This document shows positions 49,604-59,375 of a DNA stretch of 64,000 nucleotides, piece by piece (the first letter of the stretch is position 1; every line of letters begins with the position of its first letter). A program made the position numbers and the translations under genes. The DNA comes from Lithospermum erythrorhizon (lineage: Eukaryota > Streptophyta > Magnoliopsida > Boraginales > Boraginaceae): assembly GCA_019722365.1 (NCBI GenBank), contig JADFUC010000005.1, positions 62,001 to 126,000 on the forward strand, in the 5' to 3' direction. A model generated the notes under the pieces. The model saw only the letters and a program-made list of their open reading frames with translations, did not search any database and was not told the DNA's origin.

Positions 49604-49617
49604 AACGTGGCCACGTT
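49604..49617. repeat. perfect 14-bp palindrome, copy in U2
   Basis: AACGTGGCCACGTT, identical to 47195-47208. Confidence 0.95.
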
Positions 49618-49884
49618 AAAAATCAATCGTCACGTTTGGTCCACTAAACTTAAAATAACCCACTCACCTTGGTTTTCTCTAAACGTGCAGAACGTCAATT
49701 CAATGTGTTACCCCGCTGCACGAGCAAGTCGTGGGCTTTATTAGTATTAAAAATTGCGGCTTTTCAATAAAATATCACAAATATTAACTTCCCAAACCAA
49801 ATTTCTTTCAATTCAATCCTCAAATCTCATTCAAATCATCTCTTAAACTTCAATTTGAATTCATGGCACCAAGAAGAAGTCAAT

Positions 49885-50290
49885 CAAATAAAGTAGAATT
49901 CCAAAACGTCACATGAATGTCACACAGTATATAAATATATTTATGAAAATGCCTTAACGTCACGCATATTAAAATACTACAGAGATTCTTATTTATATTT
50001 TCATATTTTATATCTTTATTTATTTTATGAGGTGGAATTCAAAACGTCACAATTAATATCACACAATAAATTAAGATCATTATGAAAATACTTAACGTCA
50101 CATACATGTCATTTATAGATGAATTTTTTTTATATTTGGTATTTTATATCTTTATATTTCGTAGTTAAGTGAATTAAAAAACGCCACATCAACGTTTTCT
50201 TTCACACAATAAATTAAGATATTTACGAAAATACCATAACGTCACAGACATGTCACTATAGATGAATTTATTTATAAAAAAAGTTAATGT
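49885..50290. repeat. GTCAC tandem array, cluster III (about 135-bp units, three copies)
   Basis: Units start near 49890, 50031 and 50170 with the same word order as clusters I and II. Confidence 0.8.
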
Positions 50291-51721
50291 CATATTCATG
50301 TCATAGACTAAGTTACTAAATATAATGTTAATATGAGTAAATTATTGAGAAACGTCATAGTAATGACACCAACAATTCAACTAATTTATTAGTTAATTTA
50401 AATATTTATTCAAGTCAAATATAACAACAGATAAATATTATTGACTAAGTTTCAAGAAACTATGAAAAAATTTATTGTTTGATTATATGATCTTAAATTA
50501 AATATTAAGTGAGTTTAAATATTGACAATATGAAATTTGAGACAAAATAATTAGAAGATTTCCATAAAATTTAATAAGTTGATATGAAATTTAAGATTAA
50601 ATTATTATAAATATTTGTAATTTTGATATGAGAATATTAAGTTAATTTAAATATTGATATGAAATTTATGATTAAATTATCGAAAACATCATAGTAACGA
50701 TACCATAAATTCAATTAATTTTTTGGTAATTTAAATATTTATTCAAGTAAAATATAAACTTCACATAAACGTATCGACCATGCTTTCAAGAAAATATAAT
50801 TGGAAAATTGAAAAAATTAGTTAATATCATACGAGAATATTAACGTAATTTAAATGTTGATATGTAATTTATGAGTAAATTATTATGAAACACACCAACA
50901 ATTCAATGAACTTTTCACTTAAACTAATTGTTTATTCAAGGGAAATATAACGTCACATACATGTCATTGACTATGTTTCAAGAAAACATGATTAGAAAAT
51001 TAAAAAATTAGTTAATGTTTATATTAGAATATTAAGGTAATTTAAATGTTGATATGAAATTTATGATTAAATTATTGAAAACGCCATAGTACGACACCAC
51101 AATTCACTAATTTTGAGTAATTTAAAATGTTTGTTCAATTAAAATATAATGTCACAATAATGACACATAAATAATATTAATTTCATTTACGTCACAATTA
51201 TGTCACACACAAAAGGATGAGATTTGTTAATGTACAAGAATTGTAAGATTATGAGCATAACGCAACAATTATGTTACATGTTTACAAATACTATGACGTT
51301 TAGCTGGATATCATAATTCGGAAAAATGTTTAGGCAAGAAATTTTGAGGTACACATAAATAACACAATAGCTGCCGTATTCATTTTGGCTCGAAACTATT
51401 ACGCTTTAATAATAACGCCACTATATATCTTGCCACAAGAATTTTGACCAGGAAAATTTTTAAGTAGTCTTGATTATTATGTCTTTGAACACGCGCTATG
51501 TGAATGTCGCACACCTCGCGAATATTTATGCGATTTGTTTTGATTTATGTCACAAATGCTCCTTTTTCTACTAATGTAAGTTGTATTGGGAATAGTTCAT
51601 TAGTCGTGTTAATAACCATTAATCTTGCTATAACTATTCACTATCTTAAAAATCTAAAAAAATTCTTATTATACTATAATCCTAATTCACCTCCCCTTAG
51701 ATCGGATATAGTTCATCAGCT

Positions 51722-51978
51722 TATTTATAATACTCATCGCTAGTTTTTTTTTAAGTTTTGTTTTATGAGAGGGCCTAAACTTGATTTCTTTTTTGTTTAC
51801 ACTTGACATATATGACCCGATCTTCCATTAGGAGGTCTTCGATTCTACTTTTTTTGAAGGATTACTATTTCATATTTTCTGTATTAGTTATTTATAATAC
51901 TCATGGCTAATTTTTTTTAAAGTTCTGTATAATGAGGGGGCCTAAAGTTGATTTCTTTTTTGTTTAGACTTGACATAT
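51722..51978. repeat. direct repeat pair flanking a SINE-like piece
   Basis: About 85-90 bp (TTATTTATAATACTCAT, then GGGCCTAAA, TTGATTTCTTTTTTGTTTA and ACTTGACATAT) occurs at 51722-51813 and again at 51888-51978, period about 167. Between them lies GATCTTCCATTAGGAGGTCTTC, related to the SINE at 32424. The upstream open frame 51504-51743 shows no motif. Confidence 0.8.
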
Positions 51979-52016
51979 TATACCTTTCGATATAAATATA
52001 TATATATAAAATGAAT

Positions 52017-54647
52017 TGTTCAATAACCCGTTCGGCACTTCGATAATAATATTAATTGTGAAATTTATCGGAGCCGAATTACATTTATAATACCGATAAT
52101 TCGAAGAAGCTTAGATCATTCGGCCTGCTCGATAACCTCGATTCGCTTCATTCGGGCACAAACTCTGTGGATTTCAAGACTGTTGTTGGGCAAGAGCCCT
52201 CATTCACTATTCACAAAACACAAAATATCTCCTTCATTCATCCCAAGTTCGGCCGGCACTCGAGCAAACAAGATTTTTTCTTTCATTTATTCACTTTATT
52301 GATTATAAAGATTCTCAAGTTGATTATTGAGGCTTCCCATCATCTTTCCCTCACGACTCAGGTAAGAAAACAGAATTCTGGTTGATTTTTACGGCTGACT
52401 TTTACATAACTCAATTTTTATGTTGTTTCTAAGTTTGTTATGGATGCCATGATGTATATAAGCCATTTAATTCATGATTTACAAAGTTGTTTGAGCGACG
52501 TTATGGTAGGTTGACTTTTCTAGGTTTCCGCTGACTTGGTCGATATTTCATAAGACTTTAAACGTGTAGTGGTTTAATTGGGACCTTATTGTAGTTATTG
52601 TGACGTTAAATGGTGATTCAAAATTGATTAAAAGTGAGTTAGGCTGAAAAGTACGACGAAAGTCAGGTTATAATTGATATTTTGAAGTATAAGTCAGTTA
52701 ATTATGACGCGGTAGGTTAAATATAATGACTTATAATTTGTTATGGAATGTTAAAGTGTTAAGGTAATTCTACCGGGGAACTATCAAGGCGTCCGACGGA
52801 TTATTAATTCGCTGCTTTATCCGTCATTTAGACCGCTTTAGAAATAGTTCCCACTCAAGAGTCGGTAATCAGGTCTTCTAACCTGTGTATCAGTAGGTCT
52901 TCATATTACTTTTCCGGTGTTTTTAGGGCGCTGATCGTGGTGGGCAAGCATCGTGATTGTGTTCGCGAAAGTTTTCGCGGTAAAGCAGCGTGAAAGTAGC
53001 ATTTATCTCACGGGAAGTTACTTACGTATCATCTTCTTTATTTTAAAATTGTTTGAACATGTTGTCAGTAGTATGATTATGTGTGAACGTATGTGACGTT
53101 CTTGTGGTATTATTATGGTATGATTACGCGAGAACGGTATACACGTAATGGCACGATTATGTGATTAATTTGTGTGAGCCATGATATGATTACATGTGAT
53201 TAGTATTTTGTGTATGCTCAAGAGATCAAGCTGGTAAGTAATAGCCAACTCCCCAACTTATGTATTTCTCGTGGCCTCACGGGTGTTGCGATTGATTTGG
53301 CGATCGTGGAGACGTTTAAATTTGTTTGGATATTGCCTGGAGTGCAGAAAGTAAATTAAGTTATCGGTAGGGTCATTGAGTTATGTATGACTTCGAGGCG
53401 ACTTGAAAAGTATCAGGATTCGACCCTATGTCAGTGATTGTGGTTAGGCGACTCCTTCCTCGCGATATGCGACGCTATCGCATTTTATACTTTAGTATAA
53501 GTGCAGCCATGGAGATCTATTATCACTTTGCTATGTGCATTGTCAAAAGTTGGTCTTATACTTCTAAGATAAGTCACATGAGATCTATTATCACTTACAT
53601 AAGATTGCTTGGTGTCAGTCTTATACTTCCGGTATAAGTGCAATTGAGATCTATTATCACTTGCTATGTGCATTGTTGGTGTCAGTCTTATAGTTCGGTA
53701 TAAGTGCAAATGAGATCTATTATCACCTTTGCTATGTGCATTGTCATGCTGGCCTTATACTTTGGTATAAGCGCAAATATGATCTATAGTCACTTGCCAT
53801 GGCATTGCTGGATGCTGGCCTTTATACCACGGTATAAGTGCAATGGTTAGCGATTGATCCATTCCTCATGAAAGTGTATCTTTGATCGAGCATATACGCA
53901 TTGGTAGTCGATATTTGTGAGCATATTAGAGATTAAGGTGATGACTAGAGTTATAGTCATCAGGTGTTCTATGATTTCATTATGGGTGTTTCAGCGCCTT
54001 ATCGGCACCTTCTATTTATCTAACACGTTATGCCTCGGCATCTTCTTTGAATCTTATTGTATGACTTTCCATAGTAGTCATGGATATATATATATACACA
54101 TTCTATTCATATCTATATTTTGGCTAACTCTTCCAGATGGTTTAAGTTCGCCCTCAAGTAAGTTTTCACTAAGTTTCGGCTTACACCCATTTTCGCTTTG
54201 GGCGGCATTTCATTTGTGTCGTTGGATAAAGGCACAGCCGAGAGGTCAGTTGGAGAAGTTTGTTCCGAGTGGTTAGTGAGCATCGGGTGGCTATGATCCT
54301 CACAAATTTCATTTTGATATGTTGTCAACCGCTTTTTATTGTTGTATTTTCAAACTTTAGCCTTGCCGGAAGTTGTCATTTCAGATTCCACCAAGCATTT
54401 CTACTTTGTAGCCTTACCGACATTATCAAGTTTATTTGGGATATGTTGTATATATGGTGCCGATTGGTTAGATATCACCGATGGATCGTAAATTTTAAAA
54501 CTGTGATTATTTTGAGAATATTAATGGAAATCAAATATTTGAATGAAATCTTAGTAGTTTTTTAAACCGAGTCGTCTATCGGTTTGGTAATTTCGTATTC
54601 TCAATTTTAATGACTCTCACCTCGTGTGGCCGACTGTGATCGTTACA
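52017..54647 (+). repeat. long solo LTR, copy D of the TGTAATAACCCG family
   Basis: 2.6 kb, plus orientation. It begins TGTTCAATAACCCGTTCGG and ends TGTGATCGTTACA. Its reverse complement is collinear with A (AAATTACCAAACCGAT, AAAATAATCAC, TTTTAAAATTTAC, TATACAACATATCCCAAATAAA, ATCACCCGATGCTCAC-like, AATGCCGCCCA). The open frames at 52167, 53428-53709, 53917 and 54113-54565 are inside the LTR without domains. No matching target duplication or internal region was found. Confidence 0.72.
53478..53845 (+). repeat. minisatellite inside LTR D, about 67 bp, six units
   Basis: The hairpin word TTATACTTCGGTATAAGTGC (with variants) recurs at about 53483, 53553, 53619, 53684, 53752 and 53818. It is followed each time by ATGAGATCTATTATCAC and TGCTATGTGCATTG. 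Spacing is 65-71 bp. Confidence 0.9.
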
Positions 54648-54861
54648 TTGTCACTCTAAACTATATTTGAAATATTTACTCTAGCTAGTGTTGGGAGAAG
54701 TAATTAACTCAAAGCTCGAAAAAAGGAAAAAGCTTGAAGTTCAACCAAACAAAGAAAAACAAAAACATTAAGATTTCTAAAATCTAAATAAATTACCTTC
54801 TAGTTCTCACACTATTGTACAATAACAAAAATGGAATGAGTATCACAAATTGTTCATCAAT
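54648..54861. other. intergenic sequence
   Basis: A short gap between LTR D and the SINE, including the left SINE target duplication (54844-54861). No gene. Confidence 0.6.
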
Positions 54862-54976
54862 TTTTTTTTTCTTTTTTAAAACCTACCCACCACCACCCCT
54901 TTGCACAATAAGAAATCTAACCCAAAGACCTCTAAGTCATCGAAGACTTCCTAACCACTGCGCCATTCGATATTCT
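54862..54976 (-). mobile_element. tRNA-derived SINE with target duplication
   Basis: On the minus strand: A-box TGGCGCAGTGGTTA (54951-54964), B-box-like GGGTTAGATTTC (54911-54922), then a G/T-rich body and an A-rich tail (T run at 54862-54877). Flanks CACAAATTGTTCATCAAT (54844-54861) and CACAAATCAAGCTCATCAAT (54977-54996) are near-matching target duplications, as LINE-driven insertion produces. The ORF 54815-55009 overlaps it and is not a gene. Confidence 0.85.
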
Positions 54977-55112
54977 CACAAATCAAGCTCATCAATCGTC
55001 TCAGAATAAATCAAATACTCATACATAAATAGTAACTTCTTCTCAATATTCTAAATTTCTTCAAATTTTCTTTTATATATATATATATACCAAACAACAT
55101 GATATCATATAA

Positions 55113-55600
55113 GAACATTCACATTAGCTTTCCTATAATTTCCCTAAAATTCACTCTCAACCGTCATTTTTTTTATTTTTAGGATTCGCTTTTTATGTAT
55201 GTTCTTTAGCAGATTCCCTATTATTCACCTAAAATTGAAAATTGAATATGTCAAATATGTCAATAGAAATTTAGGATAAAATTAAATTTTTTAAAAAATA
55301 AAATAAGATATTAATACTTAATCTCGAATTTAAATATCTTTTAATTATATTTATATATGATGAAAATGAAGTTATTTTTATTTTTATTTTTTATATAATT
55401 GAAAAAAGAGCAAAAATGAGTGGAGAAAAAAAAATAACCGCAAAATAGGGAGGGTACAAATTTAGGGGTGGAATACGTTGTGTGAATAAATTTTGGTAGG
55501 CACACCCTATTTTAGGAAAGTTGATGTAGGCTATTTTTTTTTCATTTTTTATAATTTTAATCCCTAAAATAATTTTTAAGGGAGTTAAATGTGAGTGCTC
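55113..55600. mobile_element. Tourist-type (PIF/Harbinger) MITE
   Basis: A 488-bp AT-rich element with inverted ends GAACATTCACATTAGCTTTC and, at the right, TTAAATGTGAGTGCTC. The inner CCCTAAAAT also pairs. TAA on both sides (55110-55112 and 55601-55603) is the 3-bp duplication of the PIF/Harbinger superfamily. The open frame 55391-55618 (-) is internal and not a gene. It lies about 330 bp upstream of the phytocyanin gene start codon. Confidence 0.85.
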
Positions 55601-55800
55601 TAAGGAAGCTATATCCAAAATCTAAATCTGTTAAAAGATCATTTTACCGTTCCTAAGAGTATTGAGAAAATGCCGTTGAAAACAAAGCCAAGTCAAAGAT
55701 AACTCCTATAATTTTATTTGCCTCCTAAAATCATCCCACAACCTCCTCAACTCCCTCCTCATAAATCTCACTCTCGTTTCAAAACAAAGTCCAATGTAGT

Positions 55801-55808
55801 ATATATAT
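55801..55808 (+). promoter_or_regulatory. TATA box of the early nodulin-like gene
   Basis: ATATATAT (within GTATATATATTTC) lies 120-127 bp before the ATG, which would give a leader of roughly 90 nt. It is the only strong TATA candidate in the right place. Confidence 0.55.
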
Positions 55809-55927
55809 TTCAACATGACCAATGTTTCTTCATGTTCATAGTTGAGTTTACAAAGACATAATATTTCAGACATTTATCAACATTAAAGAGCTCCCTCTTC
55901 GAAGTCCAAAACACTTGTTCTTGCTTC

Positions 55928-57130
55928 ATGGGGTTTCCAACTTTTTTCATATTAATACTAGCCTTTCAAGTTGTGTTGGTTTCTTCTATAGAATTCAATG
56001 TAGGAGGTAAAAAGGGATGGGTGGTTCCTCGATCCAAAGATGACCAACACTATAATGATTGGGCTTCTGAGAATAGGTTCAAGGTGGATGACACTTTAAG
56101 TAAGTTTTTTCTTTTCTTTACATGCTTATATGCTATGAATTAGTTCAATTTGCATTTAAGGTATGTTTTGTAACGAAAATAAAATAAAATAAGCACATGA
56201 CATTCATTTACGAACGAAAATGTTTTGAGAACATGACTTTTGTTTTCTTATTTGTTGGGTTCTAATGGATGTACATGTTGTAATTAATGGTACAAAGTAT
56301 TTTGAACTATAACAATTTTTCCTTTCTTAATTAACGCCGTGGTTGATTACGATCATTAAACTTTGGAACATATTCATTTTTTAATAGAGTAATAATGATT
56401 GTAATTAATCACGAATTAATTCAGGGGAGAAAATTGTTATGATTCAAAAGGCTTAGATCAATTAATTCCAACAGTACCAACCATGGACTAGAGTATTTGA
56501 TTCATCATATATGATATTTTGGGTATAACTAAGCATATTTATGACCTTTTACTATAATATTCTCTCATTTTTTTCCTTTGCACGAACTACTACTTCGATC
56601 GTTCAAATAAAAACATAGCAATTCGTATGAACCAACACCATAAATTTTATTCTATTACCATTATTTCATCTTGGTATCCTATAAATTTTGTTTTGGCTTC
56701 GTATATTATTTATATTTCGAATATATCTTATTTTTAAATCCTCATGCCATCACTACATACATTCACTGAACATCTATATCTCTACATCTATATCTATATA
56801 GATTTCGAGTTTAAGGATGACTCGGTTTTGGTGGTGACCGAGGAAGAGTATGAGAAATGCATATCAGCACGTCCAATGTTCTTCTCCAACAATGGGAACA
56901 CTGTGTTCAAACTAAACAGACCAGGTTTTTTCTACTTCATAAGTGGAGTATCAGGACATTGCTCTAAAGGTCTCAAAATGGTTGTCAAAGTTCTGGACAT
57001 TCAAAGCCCCTCTCCTCAATCAGCAAATCAGACCACTGGCTCACATAAAGCTCACAGTGAAGCAATTGAATTGAAGAGTGCTTTCTTACCAATTGTTATC
57101 CCCATTGTTGGTGGCTTATTCTTGATGTAG
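55928..57130 (+). CDS. early nodulin-like protein (phytocyanin family), two exons
   Basis: Exons 55928-56099 and 56802-57130 join to 166 codons. The donor AA|GTAAGT and acceptor TATAG|ATTTC give residues DDTL-NFEF across the junction in phase 1. Signal peptide 1-20 (hydrophobic, VSS|IEF). Plastocyanin-like domain about 21-123: GGKKGW, HYNDWASENRFKVDDTLNF, VLVVTEEEYEKC, GFFYFISG, GHCSKGLK. C77 and C111 fit the conserved disulfide. Of the four blue-copper ligands only H110 remains; the first His is D64, Cys is S105 and Met is L115, so it should not bind copper, as in early nodulin-like proteins. A short Ser/Pro/Thr-rich linker with one NQT site (133) leads to a hydrophobic tail (151-166) typical of GPI anchoring. 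It probably acts at the outer plasma membrane or cell wall; the precise role is unknown. Confidence 0.95.
56100..56801 (+). other. intron of the early nodulin-like gene
   Basis: 702 bp, GTAAGT to TATATAG, AT-rich with a short TA/TC stretch before the acceptor. The single intron sits after the first beta-strand segment (after DDTL), the usual position in this family. Readings that continue exon 1 past 56099 stop soon after. Confidence 0.9.
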
Positions 57131-57214
57131 TTCATGTTAAAAGAAGAATGGTTAGTTTAGTTGTCTTTTTTATGGGTTCTTAGGATTCAAGATTGATCTT
57201 ATTAGTCAAGTTGT

Positions 57215-57220
57215 AATAAA
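57215..57220 (+). terminator. polyadenylation signal AATAAA
   Basis: AATAAA lies 85 nt after the stop codon of the early nodulin-like gene, followed by T-rich sequence. A canonical signal at a plausible distance. Confidence 0.65.
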
Positions 57221-57281
57221 TCATTAAACTATTTTATAATGTCTTTCAAGGTATCAAACATTGCCATTATCCGGAGTAATT

Positions 57282-57412
57282 TTTTTTTCTCTAAATATAA
57301 AAGTTACAAATTACATACATATCAAAATAAACTAAGCAACCATGAATCGAATCTGAGACCTCTTGAATAGAGACTCATACCGAGTACCACTAGGCCATTA
57401 GGCCACGGATGA
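57282..57412 (-). mobile_element. tRNA-derived SINE
   Basis: Minus strand: A-box TGGCCTAGTGG (57388-57398), B-box AGATTCGATTC (57344-57354), then an AT-rich body and an A-rich 3' end (T run from 57281). Possible target duplication GGAGTAAT / GGAGTATT on the two sides (about 57274 and 57417). It differs from the SINE at 54862. Confidence 0.7.
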
Positions 57413-57544
57413 TATGGAGTATTAGATTAGATTATTGGGCGAATAACATCAAAAAATTTCGAATTGAGATAATTTGATACTTGCCAAACACATCAAATTT
57501 GATCACTCCATTAAATTCGAATTTTGATAATTGATATTTAAACA

Positions 57545-57840
57545 TGAAATTTTTATCGTAACAATAGAAATGTGCATGAGCTAAATCATACGAATGGGCT
57601 AGCCCAGTTAGTTCTAGTCACTTTTGATATTTATCAATTTGAGTATTTGACATTGAATTTTTTCCCCTAATATTAGAAACGTGCATGAGCTAAATCATAC
57701 CAAGGGGCCATCTCAGTTAGTTCAAGTGACTTTTGATATTTATCCATTGACAATGAAATTTTTATCCTAATATTAGTTAGAAATGTGCATGAGCTAAATC
57801 ATACCAAGGGCCCAACTCAGTTAGTTCGAGTGAGCCAAAG
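57545..57840. repeat. tandem repeat, about 104-109 bp, nearly three copies
   Basis: TGTGCATGAGCTAAATCATAC recurs at 57571, 57680 (CGTGCATGAGC variant) and 57784. Between copies come CAGTTAGTTC, AGTGACTTTTGATATTTAT, ATTTGACATTGAATTTTT and CCTAATATTAGAAA. No coding. Confidence 0.85.
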
Positions 57841-59259
57841 CTCAACCTTGACACGATCCACGATCTGTAATAGTTGAATGGAGAGTCAGTCTTCGGGCTC
57901 AACACCTCGAACAGAGCTTGCTCATCTTTTATACTATTATAATATACTAGTGGGCTAAGCCAGTCTGAAGACGGGCCTAAAAACCCTTATTTGGTTGACA
58001 CGGCCCACGATAAGATCATGTTCAATGAATTGGTTATTATAGAAGCTCAATGAGTCAATATATGTGCGTAGTTCACCGATTGAAGGGCCGAAATGCACAC
58101 ATCCATTAAGACTCTGACCAACTACCACGTCTACGCTCCACCAAACGCACAAGGCTTAGTTGTCAATTTAACCAAGACAATCAGTAATTATTTGAAAGCC
58201 CACTCCGCCCCACCGGCCTACTAGTTAACAAGGTCAAGTGACCCCAATTCGCCCACCTGACGTCTGCTCAAATTTAACAAGGTCGTTCGCACACTTTATT
58301 TCTCACAAAGTTTCATATTACACTATTGAAAAATAAAAACAAAACCACACACATCCAAAATAAACCACAAATATCTAAATCGAAATTCAACAAATTCACA
58401 AAACAATCTTCAAACATCAGAACCAAAGTTTTAATATCTGTAAAATAAAATAAATCATAAAAATTCTATCCATAGAACAAAATAAACCAAAGTTCATTCA
58501 TAAAAAAAAAGAGCATAATTCTTCTTCATCTATCATATCTTGATATTTTGGGAACGAAGACGGGGCTGACGCGGATTGCCCCGTATATACATTATATAAG
58601 ATTTACATAAGCTTTAGTTACGCGGGAAGATCAATGAACCAGTGATTTTCAATCTTCTACATTCCAAGTCGGAGTATTCTTCAACCTACACATTTTAACA
58701 CGATAAAGAAAATGACGTTATATAAAATTAATTGTGACATTACATTCATACCTTTATATATATCCAACAACATCTCACGGCCACTCATGTAACTACATTT
58801 AAGAATATGTCAACTTTAATCTCTAATACGGTAATAATAAATATTTTGCAATACTAACAAGATTTTATCAAGTAAATAAGTAATATAATAAAAGTAATAG
58901 GATGGAATGATTGAATCAATATTCAATGCAACTTAAACGAGGAAAGATGATTATGCTAATTCCTTTGAAATTCTTAATAAAATAATTTGTTCTCGAAGAT
59001 GGAATCACATCAATTTGAACATATAGAACTTTATAATCAAGTGAGAAGAATAACCAACGATTTATATATATTACTAAAGAAATAAAAAACCAATGATTTA
59101 TATTTGACATGGCGAATGAAAGAAAAGAAAGCGTTTCATTTATAGTGATTAAAAACGATTCAATTTTTGTGAACCACACTTCTGCTACTCCACGCACGTC
59201 CGGGGCTAATAAACAACTATATTACTTTAATTGTCAATGTTTTTAAATAAAGGCTAGTT
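57841..59259. other. intergenic sequence
   Basis: No gene. Open frames at 57955-58152 (-) and 58916-59197 (-) have no motif. AT-rich throughout. Confidence 0.55.
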
Positions 59260-59375
59260 ACCAGACGTCCAAGAATGAGCCAGACATCCTATACACGTTT
59301 GACGTCCTACATAAAGCAAGTCGGACGTCCTACATGTTAATGGACGCCGGCTACACCAAGTCGACGTCCGATAAG
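59260..59375. repeat. short repeat of GACGTCC words, about 20-bp spacing
   Basis: GACGTCC at 59264, 59301, 59324 and 59363, with variants GACATCC (59283) and GACGCC (59343). The spacing is 18-23 bp. GGACGCCCA follows at about 59432. It looks like a decayed minisatellite of about 20 bp; the core is the palindrome GACGTC. Confidence 0.6.

Larger units (their letters stand above)
49061..51240. repeat. complex repeat unit U2
   Basis: The second, uninterrupted copy of the complex unit, offset 2420 bp from U1 at the conserved island. Order: GACGTGTCTGGCCACAATCG block, 149-bp island (49323-49471), ACGTGG palindrome, TTCAATTTGAATTCATGGCACC block, GTCAC cluster III (49885-50290), then repeated blocks AAATTATTGA(G)AAACGTCATAGTAA...TTTATTCAAG...ATATAACGTCACATA at about 50335, 50680, 50880 and 51065. 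No coding sequence. Confidence 0.75.
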
